Part shown: positions 47,354 through 64,000 of the stretch, one piece after another
How positions within the stretch are numbered: the first letter of the stretch is position 1
How the letters are laid out: each line of letters begins with the position of its first letter
Origin: Rhododendron vialii
Taxonomy: Eukaryota; Streptophyta; Magnoliopsida; Ericales; Ericaceae
Length of the DNA: 64,000 bases
Direction: 5' to 3'
Assembly (NCBI RefSeq): GCF_030253575.1
Contig: NC_080562.1
Location: 28,046,352-28,110,351, forward strand
Notes under the pieces: generated by a model
What the model saw: the letters and a program-made list of their open reading frames with translations, nothing else
Databases searched by the model: none
What the model was told of the DNA's origin: nothing
Position numbers and translations under genes: made by a program

Positions 47354-50300
47354 ATGAAGGATCTGATTGGCGGCATAGGCGGGTTTTGGAAATGGCCGCC
47401 ATTCGACTCTCAACGTAGACGACGAAATAGGAGAAAAGATAGAAGATCCAAACCCTCTGACTGGTCGGATTCGACGGGAGGAGTAACCGATTACCAGTTT
47501 CCCCTAAAGCAAGCGCTGACGGCGGGCGCCCTGGCACTCGCCGGCGACACCATCGCTCAGCTCCGCCAGCGCTGGGTCAAGGCTCAAGCTCTCGAAGATC
47601 AGTCTCCACCTTTTCGTCATCACGATGAATCATCCCGGGTCAGTTGGTCTTTCAAATAGCCTTTATCAACATCCACATATAAATAGATAAGAATATACAT
47701 ACATAAAAGTAAATTAATACGCGCGCGCACAAACCAGACGTCCGGGTTCGTGCGCAAATTGTGTTAATGGAAAGAGAAAAATGTTGAATTGAGATTAGAA
47801 TATAATGGAATGTGGGATGAGAAAGTAGAAAAGAGAGGAGAAGGAATTTGGGGTGGCATTTTTTTTTCCTTCTTGGCAGTTGTTTAGGTAGTTAAAGGGG
47901 TAGTTTGGGAAGGAAAATTGTGAGCCAGCTTCAAAAACTGGCGTTCACACCAAAAGAGGTGTTCACTTTATAGTAGTAACTGGTGGGATGTCAAACACTG
48001 TGTTTTTATAGTAGTAATTGGAGGATGACAAACACTGTGTTTGCACATTTTCAGGATGATTAGCGGAGTAGTGGGTTTGATAAGGTGGTTTTTAATCAAT
48101 TAGCATTTTGCGCGTACCAGTTATCTAATGGCACATTAATAAAAGTATCGTAAAAACTTAATTTTTGGAGGGACTATTACGGAAATCACTTTTGTGACAC
48201 TGCTTCACAATTTTGTTCACACCAAAAGCTCTTCTCCCTTTCTATATTAGAATACATAGATAATAGGTAATAAACACCTAGACGTGTTGGTATATAGGTA
48301 TGTTAGTTTGTATCTATGTATGAATGTTACAAAAGTTAAAAGATCTTAGTAATGAGGGGTTATGTAATGAAGTTTGACATGGAGTTTTGTAGTAAGTGTG
48401 TGTTGGTTAACTTTTGTAGTTACAATATGCAACTTTTTGCTTTTGTGTATTGTTTCTTTTCCAAGTACAGTGTGCACTAATTCTTGATTGTTTCTCCAAA
48501 CCTTGGTGGAAGGCTGATCAAATTGGTCCATTTATACTGTAATCCTAGGCTTCTTTCAAGTATTCTGGAGGTTATGAATATGAGTTTTGTGTACTCAAAT
48601 AAGCTATTGATTGTAAGATTTTAAATTCTCCTAGAAATGTGTTTGATGAGGGAGAAACAGAGGAGCAGAAATTTTGTCTCATTCATCAAAATGCCGTAGA
48701 TTCTCTCTAGGTATGGATTGAGGGGTGGGGGAGTGAACTAAATTGTTAGATACGATGGGAAATGGAACGGCAAGGAAGGTAATTTTTCTTCTTCTTTTTA
48801 TGTTTGACCGAAAGACGGAGAGGAAACTAAGGTGTGGCATGAGCACTTTCAATCTTATCGTGCCCTTTTCATTTTTCAACAAGCCAAGGTCTTGTTTGTT
48901 GCATCGTTATATTGGTAATCTGTCTTAAAAAAAGTATTAGGAAGCACTTCACTTTCCTTCCCCTTTCCACCCAATTTCAAGAGAGGGGAAGGGAAAGAGG
49001 AATTCTCAAAGTTTTTGTTGCCTCTTCTGCTCGAAATTCCTCTCTTCCCATTTCCTCCTAAAAACAATACGGTCATGCAATAACTAACTCTTAGTCATAC
49101 AATTCAAGTATTATAAGCTTTCCCACCCATGTTTTATAGTGGTTCCCCAAGTATTCATAACAGCCCAACACTGTAAGTTGATTATGAGACTTTCCTATCA
49201 GAGGAGCTACTATAGTAGAAGAGTTACTATTCCATGAGCTAGTATACGAAGGTAGAAGTGTCAAATGTGACGTGCCACTCACGCCTGGTCCATTTATTTT
49301 CATGCTTACTGTGCTTCATGCCATGCCTAGTTTGACCCCTTTATTAATTGCATCGTGCCATGTGATGCCACGTTATAATACTCTAGGCCCAACCTAGCCC
49401 GTTTTGTGCCATGTCTTATCGGGTCCGTGCCTAACAGGCCTTGTAAAGCAAAAAATATAAAATCTAAGAAAAAATTGCCAACATATTATTTTTGAAACTT
49501 GAAACAAGAATTTGTCAAATAGTTGCAACTAAAATAACATAACAAGGATAAAATACTAAGTATTCATTATTTGGCTCATAGTATCATAGTTTTGCATTTT
49601 TGCTCCACCATTTTTTGAATCTTGCCTCTTATACTTGTGATGATAATTGAGAGAAACTGTTCAAAACTATCCACGTAATTCAATTATTTTTAGGAAGAAC
49701 AATTCTCATTTTTATGTTATTAAATTTAATAGGTCAGTTTCATTTTTACATAAGTAGAAGCAAATAGCAATACACTCGTGCTCGTGCCGTGTCCGTGTCG
49801 TGTGATGCTTGTGCTGTCGTGTTGTGCCTGAAAATGACAACCCAGCCCGACCCACCTAAGTGTTCTTGACGTGATTCTGCAGCCCGGCCCAATTTACTCC
49901 TCTAGCCAAGGGGAGATCTATTTCAGAAAGAGATTAATAGATTGCCTTGGCAGCCTTATAAAGATCAGCCTCACTCGTATCCTGTCCAAAGTCTAGGATT
50001 CCTTGCTTTCGTCTTCTGGTACGAATAGCAGATGAGAGAGCCCCTTTGCACTTGTTGCTATGCCATCTAGGCGAGATTGCTGCCTAAATAATCCTTCTTC
50101 TCTTGATAAGCCAATGGAGTATATGACAACCAGTTTCCTTATAGTGTTGCATCTGCCCCTATGCATGCTTGCAGGCATTTGCATACCTTTGTTTCCTTAT
50201 CTAGATTATTTTATGGGTTTCAAAAAGCTATTCAAGTAGAAGTTCTTGTAATTGTTTTTTAATAAGTAGCTCATAAGTAGGTAGGTTGCTTACTAGACTT

Positions 50301-52717
50301 TCATTTCCACAACAAAAACCAGACACCTGTGATACTGTTCTATTAAATGCATGACTTTCAAGTCTCAGTTTGTGTATGATAGAGCCTTTGTGATTGGTAC
50401 TTTGAATGCTATTCTTCTTACATGTAAAAAAATCCGAACCTCTGGAATGTGAATGTGAATGTCATGCACCAGCGCCAATATTCAGTAATATCTGATGCGT
50501 GCAGTGCTGCTTAACTAAATGCTACAGGACTGTTGAACATGTCAACTTTGTGGTTGTGCGCAGCCTCCCCCTTAATGTTTCCTTGAATGCATGCTAAAGT
50601 TGTATACAGGTGCAATGTTGCGATCATTAGATCAGGGAAGATTTTCCTCACTCATGTTTGAATCTTTTCTTGACATCTTAAGAAGCTTAATGATTCATTT
50701 AGATTCATATGGGTTTAATATTTTTTTTTAATATGAAATATGCTTCCTTAGGATGTCACGGGGACCCTCCTTTCAGATCATGATTTTCTGCGAGCCCTCC
50801 GGATGGCTTCATATGGGTTTCTTCTTTATGGCCCTGGTTCTTATGCATGGTATCAGTATCTTGATCGTTGCATGCCAAACCAAACTGTAGAGAACCTATT
50901 GCTCAAGGTATACCTCCTTTAAGTTCGGTGTGGTTCTTTTTTAAAATTGGTTTTGTTCAGACATAGCATATTAAATGCCGACTTACCATTGCAGTTTTTT
51001 GCAGGTTTTATTAAACCAGATTGTGCTGGGCCCAATGGTAATTGCTGTTGTTTTTGCATGGAATAATATGTGGCAAGGGAAGCTCTTGGAGCTTCCAAAT
51101 AAGTATAAAAATGATGCCCTTCCCACGTTGTTTACGGGTAAAGAGCTGTTTGTTTGGTGTTTGAGATAGTCTTGAAAGTGATTGTATTTCCTTTGACTTG
51201 ATCCATCTTTCTGTCCTATTTAATCCAGGATTTAGGTTCTGGATACCTGTCAGCGCATTGAATTTTGGGTATGTCCTCTCCTTAAAGTACCTTAGAAGTT
51301 GTTAAAAAATAGAACCAATCAGTGTATGGTAACAGGGAAAAGAACCACCCCAGTAATAATAAAAAATAGAGAATTGTGAAATACCATTGATAGGCTTTAT
51401 ATCACTTTGGAAATTGACATCATAGTGTTAATGTTAATCTTGAAACAACTGTATAGAGCAAGTTCCTTTTTCAAATGGTTTACTTTCCTGGAATGGAAAA
51501 CTATGCTGGAAATCAGAAAGGTTCGCGTTGATGCAGTAACTCTGCAGCTGTTTCACTTCTATATCTGCTTATTTTAACTCACAGTGTTACTCTAAAACCA
51601 AACTGGGGGTATGTTTAGCTTACACAGTGTTCCACCAATCAAGCTTCCAGAAGTGACCGAACCTTTTTCTTTCTCTATTTTCTCTTTTAGTGACTAAACT
51701 TCCAAACTAAACCAAACAAACTTTGCCTTAACTCCCAATTAATTGGGATCGGCTACATGAATCCGTTGTCTTTGTTGAATTCCGTCAAGGGTATCGTGTT
51801 CCGTGATCTAGTTCTTTTCGAACTACTACCTCTTAAGTTAATCTTGGTCTACTCATCCCATAAACATATCACTTCTCTCTAACTGCTGCATCGACCAATG
51901 TACAATAGACATGTCCATACCACCTCAAGCTATTCTCTTTCATGTTACCATTCATTTAACGTTCTCATGTCAGCTAGACTTATTTTATTGGCATGTTGTT
52001 TCTTATTAGCCCAACACTTCGTACCATATAACATAGTTGGTCTTGTACTTGGTACAGTAGAATTTCTCCTTCAATTTTATGAGTATCTTGCGGTCGCGCA
52101 ATACTCTCGAAGCACTCCGCCACATTGACCCGTCAAACTTGTACTCTTTGGGTCACATCCTCCTTGGTTTCTCCATTCTCACTAACAATTGAGCCAGGAA
52201 ACTTAAAATGCTTGGTACTTGCTAACTCCTGTAACTCCTGATTTTGGAGGGTCACATGCTAGCACTTTGACTAGCACTAAACTTAGGGTGTGTTTGGAAC
52301 TTGTGGAAAGAAGGAGAAAAGAAGAGAAAATTTAAAAAAAAATCTCCCTTTTTGTTTGGTTGGTAGTGGAAAAAGAGAACACATGAAAAAGTAGCGAAGA
52401 ACAACTATTGAATTTTTCTCCCAACTTTCTCTACCTTTTCCTTTTAATCATTTTCTCTTCTTTTCTCTTTCTTTCCTCAATTTCGAAACAGCGCCTTATA
52501 TTTAGTACTTGACTTCCATTCTTGTACTTTTAGTACTGTTGTTGCTGCTGCTACTACAAACTCTAACTGTGTGATTGGATGATTTTAGGATAACATACTT
52601 TTCAAGATTTTTGTGTGGCCTATTTACAGGGTTGTTCCTCTTCAAGCCCGTGTTGCTTTCATGTCGATGGGCTCTATATTCTGGAACTTCTACTTGTCTT
52701 CAACTATGAGCAAGTAA
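47354..52717 (+). CDS. Mpv17/PMP22-family membrane protein, five exons
   Basis: Exons 47354-47638, 50752-50907, 51005-51137, 51229-51268 and 52630-52717 join with GT/AG borders and give 233 aa. Residues 1-45 are basic (RRRRNRRKDRR), compatible with organelle targeting. The core begins FPLKQALTAGALALAGDTIAQL and continues FLRALRMASYGFLLYGPGSYAWYQYLD, VVFAWNNMWQG, RFWIPVSALNF and VPLQARVAFMSMGSIFWNFYLSS, the C-terminal Mpv17/PMP22 signature. I recall At2g42770 as a close Arabidopsis relative of similar length. These proteins are small multi-span proteins of peroxisome, mitochondrial or plastid membranes; channel activity is known for some relatives only. The usual NFW reads NFG at the exon 4/5 join. 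Intron 1 is 3.1 kb, intron 4 about 1.4 kb. Confidence 0.88.
51725..52260. repeat. dispersed repeat in intron 4, LINE-tail-like
   Basis: The words CTCCCAATTAATTGGGATCG and GGCTACATGAATCC are widespread in plant genomes at the 3' tails of RTE-type LINEs and related repeats (recalled, not searched). The following 500 bp contains no intact frame. Ends are uncertain. Confidence 0.35.
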
Positions 52718-52929
52718 CCCTCTATAGAGGATGCATGAAGTCTGGAAGCAACAAATTCTTTTTTAATTGCATGCCAGGCTTTCTCTTTAACTTTCAAGCA
52801 CTCTTGTGGCATAGTGATCAGAATGTATGCCTCCTTGCTACTTCTTCAGATGGGATTTTGATTCTGGGTGTGGTTTTTTTCTTTTCCGCCATTTCCTTAC
52901 AGCTTGTGTACTTCATGGAACTATGGAAT

Positions 52930-52998
<69 letters not shown>

Positions 52999-53914
52999 GA
53001 ATTGGTTATGACTTCGTACTACCATATTTGATGACGACCAATTTATGATCAGGGGATTCATAATCTTTTGAAGCAGTGGAAATGTCTGTTTCATTTCTGT
53101 GGGTTATGACTTAAACTGTGTCGACGAACTTGAGGTGATTTTAAATCAAAATTGGTCAGTATCAAACTGAACTAAATTGCTTGTTGACCAGGTGAAATTG
53201 AGGGTCCTTGGCTCCACTTCCTAAATTCCAGTTGTGGTACTTTGGCTTTTGAGAATTTGTATTGGTGTATAAAGCAAGAATATATACTGTTATGACGGTC
53301 ATGCGTGCCGGTTGGTCCTATGTAGAATTGAAATTTCTGTTTGACATTCACCAATTGTTCGGATCATGATATATCGCATACGATACTACTTTTGACACAT
53401 GTCACTAGTCCAGCCATTGTCCCAAGAGCCTAAGCCAAATAAGAACTTCCACTTGAAATGCTTGTTTTCTGTCGAAAAGGAAAGCTTGAAATTCTCCAAT
53501 GCCTCTTAATTATCAACGTTTTTTTTTTTTTTTGAACGGCGAAGAAAAGTTTCAAAAGTATCAACGTAACCATCAAAAAAGCATAGTAGGAGTATCGTTT
53601 ATCAAATAAACATCAATTCGTAACCACATTTGTCACCACTGGGAAAAGAATTTGGTTCTTTTCTTCAAATATACTCTATCTTCTCATTTTGGCACCCTGA
53701 TGTAGCAGCATCTCCTCAGTGGGAATAATGTGGTAACGAATGATTCATAGACAAAGAAGTGACACAACCAAGATGCTATTCTCCGGGTATAATAGCACAT
53801 TTAAACAGGAAGGAATAAAACCTCTTATAGTATGAACGCTTGAAAGCTGCAATCCACCGTTGTTTCTTCCATAAAACAAGAATCACATTCCAGCTATCAG
53901 TACACCAACAGACG
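52718..53914. other. 3' flank of the Mpv17-family gene and RING gene upstream region
   Basis: A pure CT/TC run occupies 52932-52996 (about 32 dinucleotides) and is the largest microsatellite in the window. It lies 215 bp after the stop codon and may be in the 3' UTR. From 53130 to 53914 there is no other clear feature; a T-run at 53520-53532 is followed by AT-rich sequence. The RING promoter must lie here. Confidence 0.6.
52932..52996. repeat. (CT)n microsatellite, about 65 bp
   Basis: It is an uninterrupted alternation of C and T from 52932 to 52996. Confidence 0.95.
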
Positions 53915-55761
53915 ATGAGCGGCGGCACCAATAATTTCCCAGTAGGGCCAACACGGGGTAATAGGCGGCCGGGAGAAGGATATGATGCCCGTGCTTCTAA
54001 TGCCACTGACTGGAACAGAGCACACGCCATGTTTCCCAGCCCCACTTTTCGGGCTGGTCAGGTTAGTTTCCCTTCGGGTATACAAGTACTTCGTTCAATG
54101 TTAAACAGATGTCACGAGTTTCCAAATGAAACGGATATTAATTTCAGTATTTTGCTGGTGTGTTTTGCAGAATAGCAGAGGAGGTTTTCAAGTGCCATGG
54201 TTGCTTACGGATGATGAGAGAGTAATGGGAGGAGCTTGGGGCTTATCCAGGTGATTGTCTGATTGTAGCCAAATCTGTCTAATTGTTTGTTTAATCTCTC
54301 TATTTGAAGATGATTTCTGGGAGTTTCATTTAGCAAATACTTCATGGTATCTTTTTAGCTTGTTTTGGTAGGCAATTTGTGATGGTATCTTTTTAGCAAA
54401 TACTTCATGGCAATTTGTTTGGCTTTTTCTGCGCATATTGTTCACTTCTAATTTCCATTTTTTTTAAGAAATGAACCCCAATAGAAAAAAAGGAACAAAC
54501 AAATAACTTTGACATAAAGGTGGCTTATACACTGATTTAACTTCAATGCCTTGTATTGAAGCTTTCTTATTTGTTTGGTCGTTTTGGTGCTTGAATGATG
54601 AATCAAATGAAACAGGGAATGCATCGCGCGAAGGACATAACACTTGTCATGACTTCCAACAAAAATGGAACTTTCTACATAGGAAATTGATATTTTTTTT
54701 TTTTTCTTGATTTAGTAGATGGGGGAGGGCTAGGGTTCATCCAGGGTCCAACCTTATTGAGCCTAAATGAAAGCTACTTGTGAAGAATAAAGGTAGAAGA
54801 GATACAGACAGAAACATGAAATTTTGCTTATACCTGATAAATGGTACAATGACTACTAATACCTATGATAACACTGACACGTCGAACATGTGAAAATATC
54901 AGCATCATACCCTGGACCCTTGGATACGAATATGAGATCTATCTGTATCCAACATATGTTGCAGCAAGATTCACCTAACGAGTGTGTACGAATTTGAGTT
55001 CAATATAGAACTATGCATAAACACTTGTATTGTGCATGAAATGATGTGACCTCCTAATCACCTTTTGATCTTGAAAAAAAATGCGTCCCAAGAACTACTA
55101 TTTGTTTTCCTTTGTTCCCATCTTTGGACATGATAGTTAAATGAATCGGGCTCTTAGACACACAAGATATCTCACATAGTCTGAAACGATTTGCAGGTTT
55201 CAAGAACCACCTATTTCTCCCTTGTCTCTCCGAGCCGATGAGATTGCAAGAAATTACATCCACCTTAGGCCCGGGCAATACATTCCAGAATCTCCCCCAA
55301 GGTTCGTAGCACCGAGTTTGCAATTACCAACACAACAGGAAGAGGAGTCAAGATTAAGCCGCGATGAGCAAAAAAAGGCCTTGAACAAGCTAAAGAAAGA
55401 AATATACAATCCTACCCCGAAGAGGTTAGCAAAGAGACTGAGCCTGTATTATAGAGACTCTGGCGATGCCACTGCCAGAAATAGTAGATTCGACGAGAAG
55501 GGAGACGAGGAATATGAAGAGAAGTGTGCAATTTGCTTAGACGATTTTGAGCCTAAACAGCTGATTTTCCGCACCCCCTGCAACCATATGTTTCATGAAG
55601 ACTGCATTGTGCCATGGGTTAAGAGCCATGGACAATGTCCAGTTTGTCGGTTTGCAATTTGCGAGCGGATGAGACAGAATTTAGTGCCCCCGAACAACAA
55701 CATTACAACCGCGCATGTACCTGTTGATCTATTGATTGAGCTTTTGAGGTGGGATATTTAA
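53915..55761 (+). CDS. RING-H2 finger protein, probable E3 ubiquitin ligase
   Basis: Exons 53915-54061, 54171-54250 and 55197-55761 join in register (phases 0 and 2) to give 263 aa. The N-terminal part is Gly/Pro/Arg-rich (MSGGTNNFPVGPTRGNRRPG). The middle includes FQEPPISPLSLRADEIARNY and a Lys/Arg-rich stretch (KKALNKLKKEIYNPTPKRL). Near the C-terminus is a RING-H2 finger: C-AI-C, then C-N-H-MF-H-ED-C and C-PV-C, with the Trp (VPWVKSH) typical of E2-binding RINGs. All eight zinc ligands are present in C3H2C3 order. No transmembrane segment is evident, so it should be soluble. Substrate unknown. Start chosen as the first ATG of a frame that splices cleanly. Confidence 0.88.
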
Positions 55762-57528
55762 ATCTGGCGACAAGACCAGAAACAGAAGAGAGATATTGCC
55801 TTTAATCTACTGCTACTGCTACTATTACCACATAATTTCCAGCTCAAAAATAAAATTTTGTTTTTTTTAAGGAACGACTCTTAGGTAACATGTTTCTTCT
55901 CTCTATGGCCCTTTGTCCTGAGCCACCAATCCTCCCTGTGTATTTCAGCCCTTCTCTATATATATTTAAAAAAGAAAAAAAAGTCGAACATTCGATACAA
56001 AAATTTCAATGATTTCCATTTTGTGAAAGAAATTGAGAACTTCATTTCATGGCATGTGGTTACAACAGGTCATCAGAAATTCATCAGAAGATAAATTTCC
56101 AAATGTTCAATTGGTTTGCACTACAAGTTTGAAACTTTGCTTATCTATTTTGGCTTTTGAAATGAAGATATGTCTGCATGGCACACACAGACCATTCATA
56201 GAGCAAAGTTATAAGGCAGGCACTAAATTGAAAGAAAAGACAGAAGTAGTAATGAGATTTCCATCAGAAATATATCCAATTCAAATTAGTTTTCTCCTGG
56301 ACAATAGTGCTTATATGTTGTTATGACCAAATTTTTGAGATTAAATCACAATAAAATGTTGTTTAATGCACAACATATATTCAACGGTGATCAAGGTTTT
56401 TCGTTTTTTGTTTTTTTAGAATGAACAGCGATCAAATTAGTTAGCGCAATTGTCGCCGTAGGGGTATATCATGCAGCACCACTTTGAAGTAGTTCCAACT
56501 CATAGCGTAGTGTACATGTTGATACCCTTAGGAACTAGTAGTCTAACATACTATTCCATTAACAATCTTATATTTGAAAGACAAAAAATTAGTGGAGTTG
56601 CTTCCGATATGTTAAGTCATATATATCCAGAAAACCAAATTTTGGCATTTGCACATATTCTGATGTAAAAAAATTACTCCATCTATTCCAAATGTTGATT
56701 GTTGAGCCTGTGAAAATTGGTGCACCTTTCACGAAGAAGAATAAATAATTTTGTGCATAATTTTTTGTTTTTTTTTACACCACATTAAAGAAGTGCCTTA
56801 AAAATGATGCATGAATGTACTATATTTTTTGATTTGAAAATTGCACGAATTTTCATAAGGTTGAGCCGTTTGGGACATCAAGAGTATGACATTTTGAAAG
56901 CTAATTAAGCATCCAATACAATGTTCAAAATTACTTTATTTTAGCTATATCAAAAAAAATTTATATGACAAATTAAATAGAACTTCTAAACTAATAAATC
57001 GTGGATAATAATGGACACTCAATATTTTCAACATTAGAATTTATATTCATATTGCCAAACAAAATGTAAATACAATAATTTATTTCATACCACCAAAGAG
57101 CACGTACACAAATATTTTAGCACAATTGCGTGGAAAGAACTGAACCAATCTACACGTAAACGTAAGCGTTTTGCATTTCACACTAAAATTAGCACATATA
57201 TTACTGAAATAGTAGATCCTAGTGATGAAAAGTGAAAACAGAACTCAAAAATACAATTCTACTCATTCCTGCTTTTATTCCGTTCCCACACAATTTCATT
57301 TCTTCACTCCAAACCCATGAAAAAGGGACTCTGATTTGTACTTATATAAAATCTTGGAATAAAGGCCAAAAAAACTTCGCAAAAATCCAACGAGTGAAGA
57401 CCAGCAATAAGCCCTTGAGAGAGAGCCACGCATGTGTTTCTAAACCACATCCACTCCTTCCCCCGAAATTACCAGACTACCCCCTTTCTCTCTCCTTCAT
57501 CCGCGGCATCTCCTGTGCCACTCCCCAC
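55762..57528. other. intergenic region between RING and FtsH genes
   Basis: The RING 3' UTR probably ends within the first 150-250 bp (AATAAAATTTTG at 55848-55859 is a poly(A)-signal candidate). From 56000 to 57200 the DNA is AT-rich with no supported gene. 57430-57528 becomes pyrimidine-rich, as expected for the FtsH promoter. Confidence 0.5.
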
Positions 57529-57531
57529 CTT

Positions 57532-57540
57532 TTTATAATA
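57532..57540 (+). promoter_or_regulatory. TATA box candidate of the FtsH gene
   Basis: TTTATAATA sits at 57532-57540 in pyrimidine-rich sequence, about 30-60 bp before an expected leader that includes a (CTT)n run at 57585-57609. Confidence 0.5.
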
Positions 57541-57647
57541 CCCTTATCCCTCCACACTTTAGAAAATCAATCTGATTCGTAGGTACTTCTTCTTCTTCTT
57601 CTTCTTCTTGTTCACAATCATCTGTCATAACCCATCTTTTTTTTCTG

Positions 57648-59068
57648 GTCAGTAGTCATTACCCTCTTAATTTTATTTGATGATGGTTTAGATGGTTAAT
57701 TAGTTGATTAATCTGATATGGGTCAATCTCTTCTTATTTATTTTTTCTTTTTTTGTATTTGTGATTATCATACTGTTTATTCATAAGGGTATGTGCTGAA
57801 TTTGGTTTCAGAATGTGTTTTAGTGATGTTTTCACTTTATTGTCTTCCTACGTTATATTGCCATTGGAAATGTTTAATTTCTGAAGCTATCAAGAGCTTT
57901 TGGCATCAATTTTTGAGGCTAAATGTTGTTCTTACCTCTATAGGTAATGGGTCTTGAACTGGGTGCAGTGAATTTGAACAAAACCATACGTGTTTATGTA
58001 TGTAGTAAAAATTGGTAATAATCTCCTACCAAAATCGTAGTAAGGTAGAATTAAATAATTTAATTCTTTTTATGTAACCTCTGTGCTCAGCTGAGGAGAT
58101 GTGGATTTCGCATTAAGGGATTTAGTGTTCAATTTCATCTAATTCTGAGTGAACGATTCTAAGTAGAAAAATGGTGTTGGAAGTTTGAAGAGTACATTTT
58201 GAGCTGGCTTTGTATTAAGCTCCAAAACACAAGCTTTTGCTTCTTTAGGGATTGTAGTTTCTCTAGTTCCTTTGCTTCTTCTCTACATCGACAGTCGTGG
58301 CATCATTAGAGGATTGGATATTCAGTTGAGCTTTGGGTTTAGTTTGCTGTTCCTAGAAGATGGAAATAGATTCACTAGGACAAAAACCGTTAGGTTTTAC
58401 GTTTCAGAAATCGATTTTTGATATAAATAGTTTGTTGAAGTCTAATCTCTTCGCATTCTTTGTCAAATTACTTTCGATATTATTAAATTACCTAGGGATC
58501 TTATTTCCTTGCAATTACTTCTCTGAAGTTCTTTTTACTCAATCTAGTTTACATATATTGTAATCTTGCATGATTTCAGACATAGTGTTATGAAGTTCTT
58601 ATTATTTGATTTCGTGGTAATAATTTTCAAGTGGTCCTTTTAATCTCTGCAAATCTGCAATGGTATTTGCCGAATTTTTCATTTGATGATTCACTGTAGA
58701 CTACTTTCATATCATAGAGTATTTCAAACTTCCCACCATAAGAAGAAACACATAGAGCCAAATGTAATTTAGATAACTACAGACAGATGGTCATGCACCA
58801 ATTTATTGTACAATTAAATTGGTGCAACAACCTACTCATTTTTTCTTTGTTAAACTTTGCATCTCCTAAGTGATTCTGCTCATTCTATCACGCTTCATAA
58901 TCTTTGAACTCTAGAAATTTGTTGTGGACTGTGATAGCCTTTGATGGAAAATAATAGGTTGACAAAGTACTACTATGGGTCTGTATGCATAGTTTTAACT
59001 TTTAATCTACTTTTACTTTGTTTGTTGCATCACTTTGCCGTGCCTTATTCCTGGTGATAATACTGTAG
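57648..59068 (+). other. probable 5' UTR intron of the FtsH gene
   Basis: A donor-like CTG|GTCAGT at 57645-57653 follows the (CTT)n leader. The sequence immediately before the start codon is ATACTGTAG, a good 3' splice site, so the ATG would be the first three bases of the coding exon. The 1.4 kb between is T-rich with no coding signal. The donor choice is tentative; the acceptor is more convincing. Confidence 0.5.
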
Positions 59069-63240
<4,172 letters not shown>

Positions 63241-64000
63241 ATAGCATATGTTAATTTTGCAAATTCAATTTACACTTCTCATACGTCTTCAATAGTTTGA
63301 ATGTATCATTGTGTAATCTTGGTTTATATGTAGGAATAACTATTAGCTGCTTACTAATTTGAGGGTATTTTTGCACTGCTTTCCCTTTAAAGACTCCGTT
63401 ATACCCAGATGGTCAAATTAGTTCCCTGCATTCTAATAGCCCATAGTAACCGACAATTCTTTGCAAGCATGAACAAGGTTAACCAGTTAGATCAATATTG
63501 AGAAATCTCCTAGTTTCGTACCGCAACTCCGGGGAATCTCCGAGAGGCTTTTGCCATAGAAATCTTAATGCTGATTCTCTCTTTTCTCCTGTCTGTGGTT
63601 CAATTTTCCAATTCATGTCCTTGTATGCAGCTCGTGATCTGGTTCTTTATTTACATGAACTAATACTTCAAAGGGTGATGTAGAAGAGTGGAACGAGGAG
63701 CGGAGCTATGTTGGGGCCCCAGAGGCCCTCGGTCTACTCGAGTTATTAAAAAATCTATTTTGTGTATAGCTATTTATAATCTTAATAAAAGCCTTTTAAT
63801 TTCTGAATTCTTCTCTGTATTCAGAAGAAAAAGAATTCATCTCCAGCTTTGGTTTACAAGCCTGTTAGCACAACGTTTTTCTTTTCCACAACACCAAATA
63901 GAACTATAATCAAATAAAACTGCAAATACTAGAGTAGTTCTCGTTAGAACAACTGAAGGGATCAAAACAAACGAGATTAATCCTTAAAATTTCTCGTAGA
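63241..64000. other. FtsH 3' UTR and unassigned right flank
   Basis: The transcript probably ends in the first few hundred bases after the stop; AATAAAAGCC at 63784 is a late poly(A)-signal candidate. Beyond 63400 no gene is recognised; a GC-richer patch (63684-63740) reads GGGGCCCCAGAGGCCC. Confidence 0.4.

Noticed and set aside
49300..49900. GTGCC/CGTGTCGTG-rich segment in Mpv17 intron 1 as a separate gene
   Set aside because: Repetitive words typical of dispersed plant repeats, with no open frame or definable ends.
52615..53031. 138-codon plus-strand frame over the CT microsatellite
   Set aside because: It reads out of frame through the last Mpv17-family exon and a (CT)n run; low-complexity artefact.

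Overview
The window is nuclear DNA from a flowering plant, most likely a eudicot. The genes have spliced exons with plant-type GT/AG borders. One of them encodes a thylakoid FtsH protease. There are F-box/FBA genes of the plant-expanded kind, and most of the remaining sequence is layered plant transposons. I cannot name the species from the sequence. Region by region: 1-1317 holds an unrecognised gene remnant and AT-rich DNA. 1318-17525 is a direct tandem segmental duplication. Unit A (1318-7870) carries an intact minus-strand F-box gene. Unit B (7913-17525) carries its paralogue, broken by one TAG codon. Unit B is about 3 kb longer, and almost all of the excess is five insertions (9369, 10012, 10502, 10890, 15705) with 8-9 bp target duplications; unit A preserves the matching empty sites. 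17973-21866 has a decayed RNase H-like remnant, a 0.58-kb tandem duplication with a 1.1-kb foldback element in only one copy, and AT-rich filler. 21867-38003 is a deeply nested transposon stack. A PIF/Harbinger-type MITE (22419-38003) was entered by a minus-strand Ty3/gypsy chromovirus-like retrotransposon (23242-37889, TSD TGACC). That element took a Mutator-like MITE in one LTR, a solo LTR in its gag gene, and in the other LTR a solo LTR that itself holds another solo LTR in opposite orientation. 38200-39594 is a further, truncated LTR of that last family. 40338-42495 is a third F-box gene, now a pseudogene, disrupted by a MITE of the same family as the one at 22419. 43878-45107 is a solo LTR with perfect TSDs. 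46737-64000 is gene-rich, all on the plus strand: an Mpv17/PMP22-family membrane protein gene (five exons, 233 aa), a RING-H2 protein gene (three exons, 263 aa) and a chloroplast FtsH gene of the FTSH2/8 type (four coding exons, 693 aa, with a probable 5' UTR intron ending exactly at the ATG). The three expressed-looking genes are functionally separate: a small organellar/peroxisomal membrane protein, a probable E3 ubiquitin ligase and a thylakoid protease. The F-box genes belong to a family that turns over by tandem duplication and pseudogenisation. The most unusual signals are the nested stack, a cluster of GTATYGATAC palindromes kept in three diverged LTRs, a MITE pair built from seven TTACCGAA repeats, and a retrotransposon polyprotein whose six in-frame stops can all be read as C-to-T transitions.
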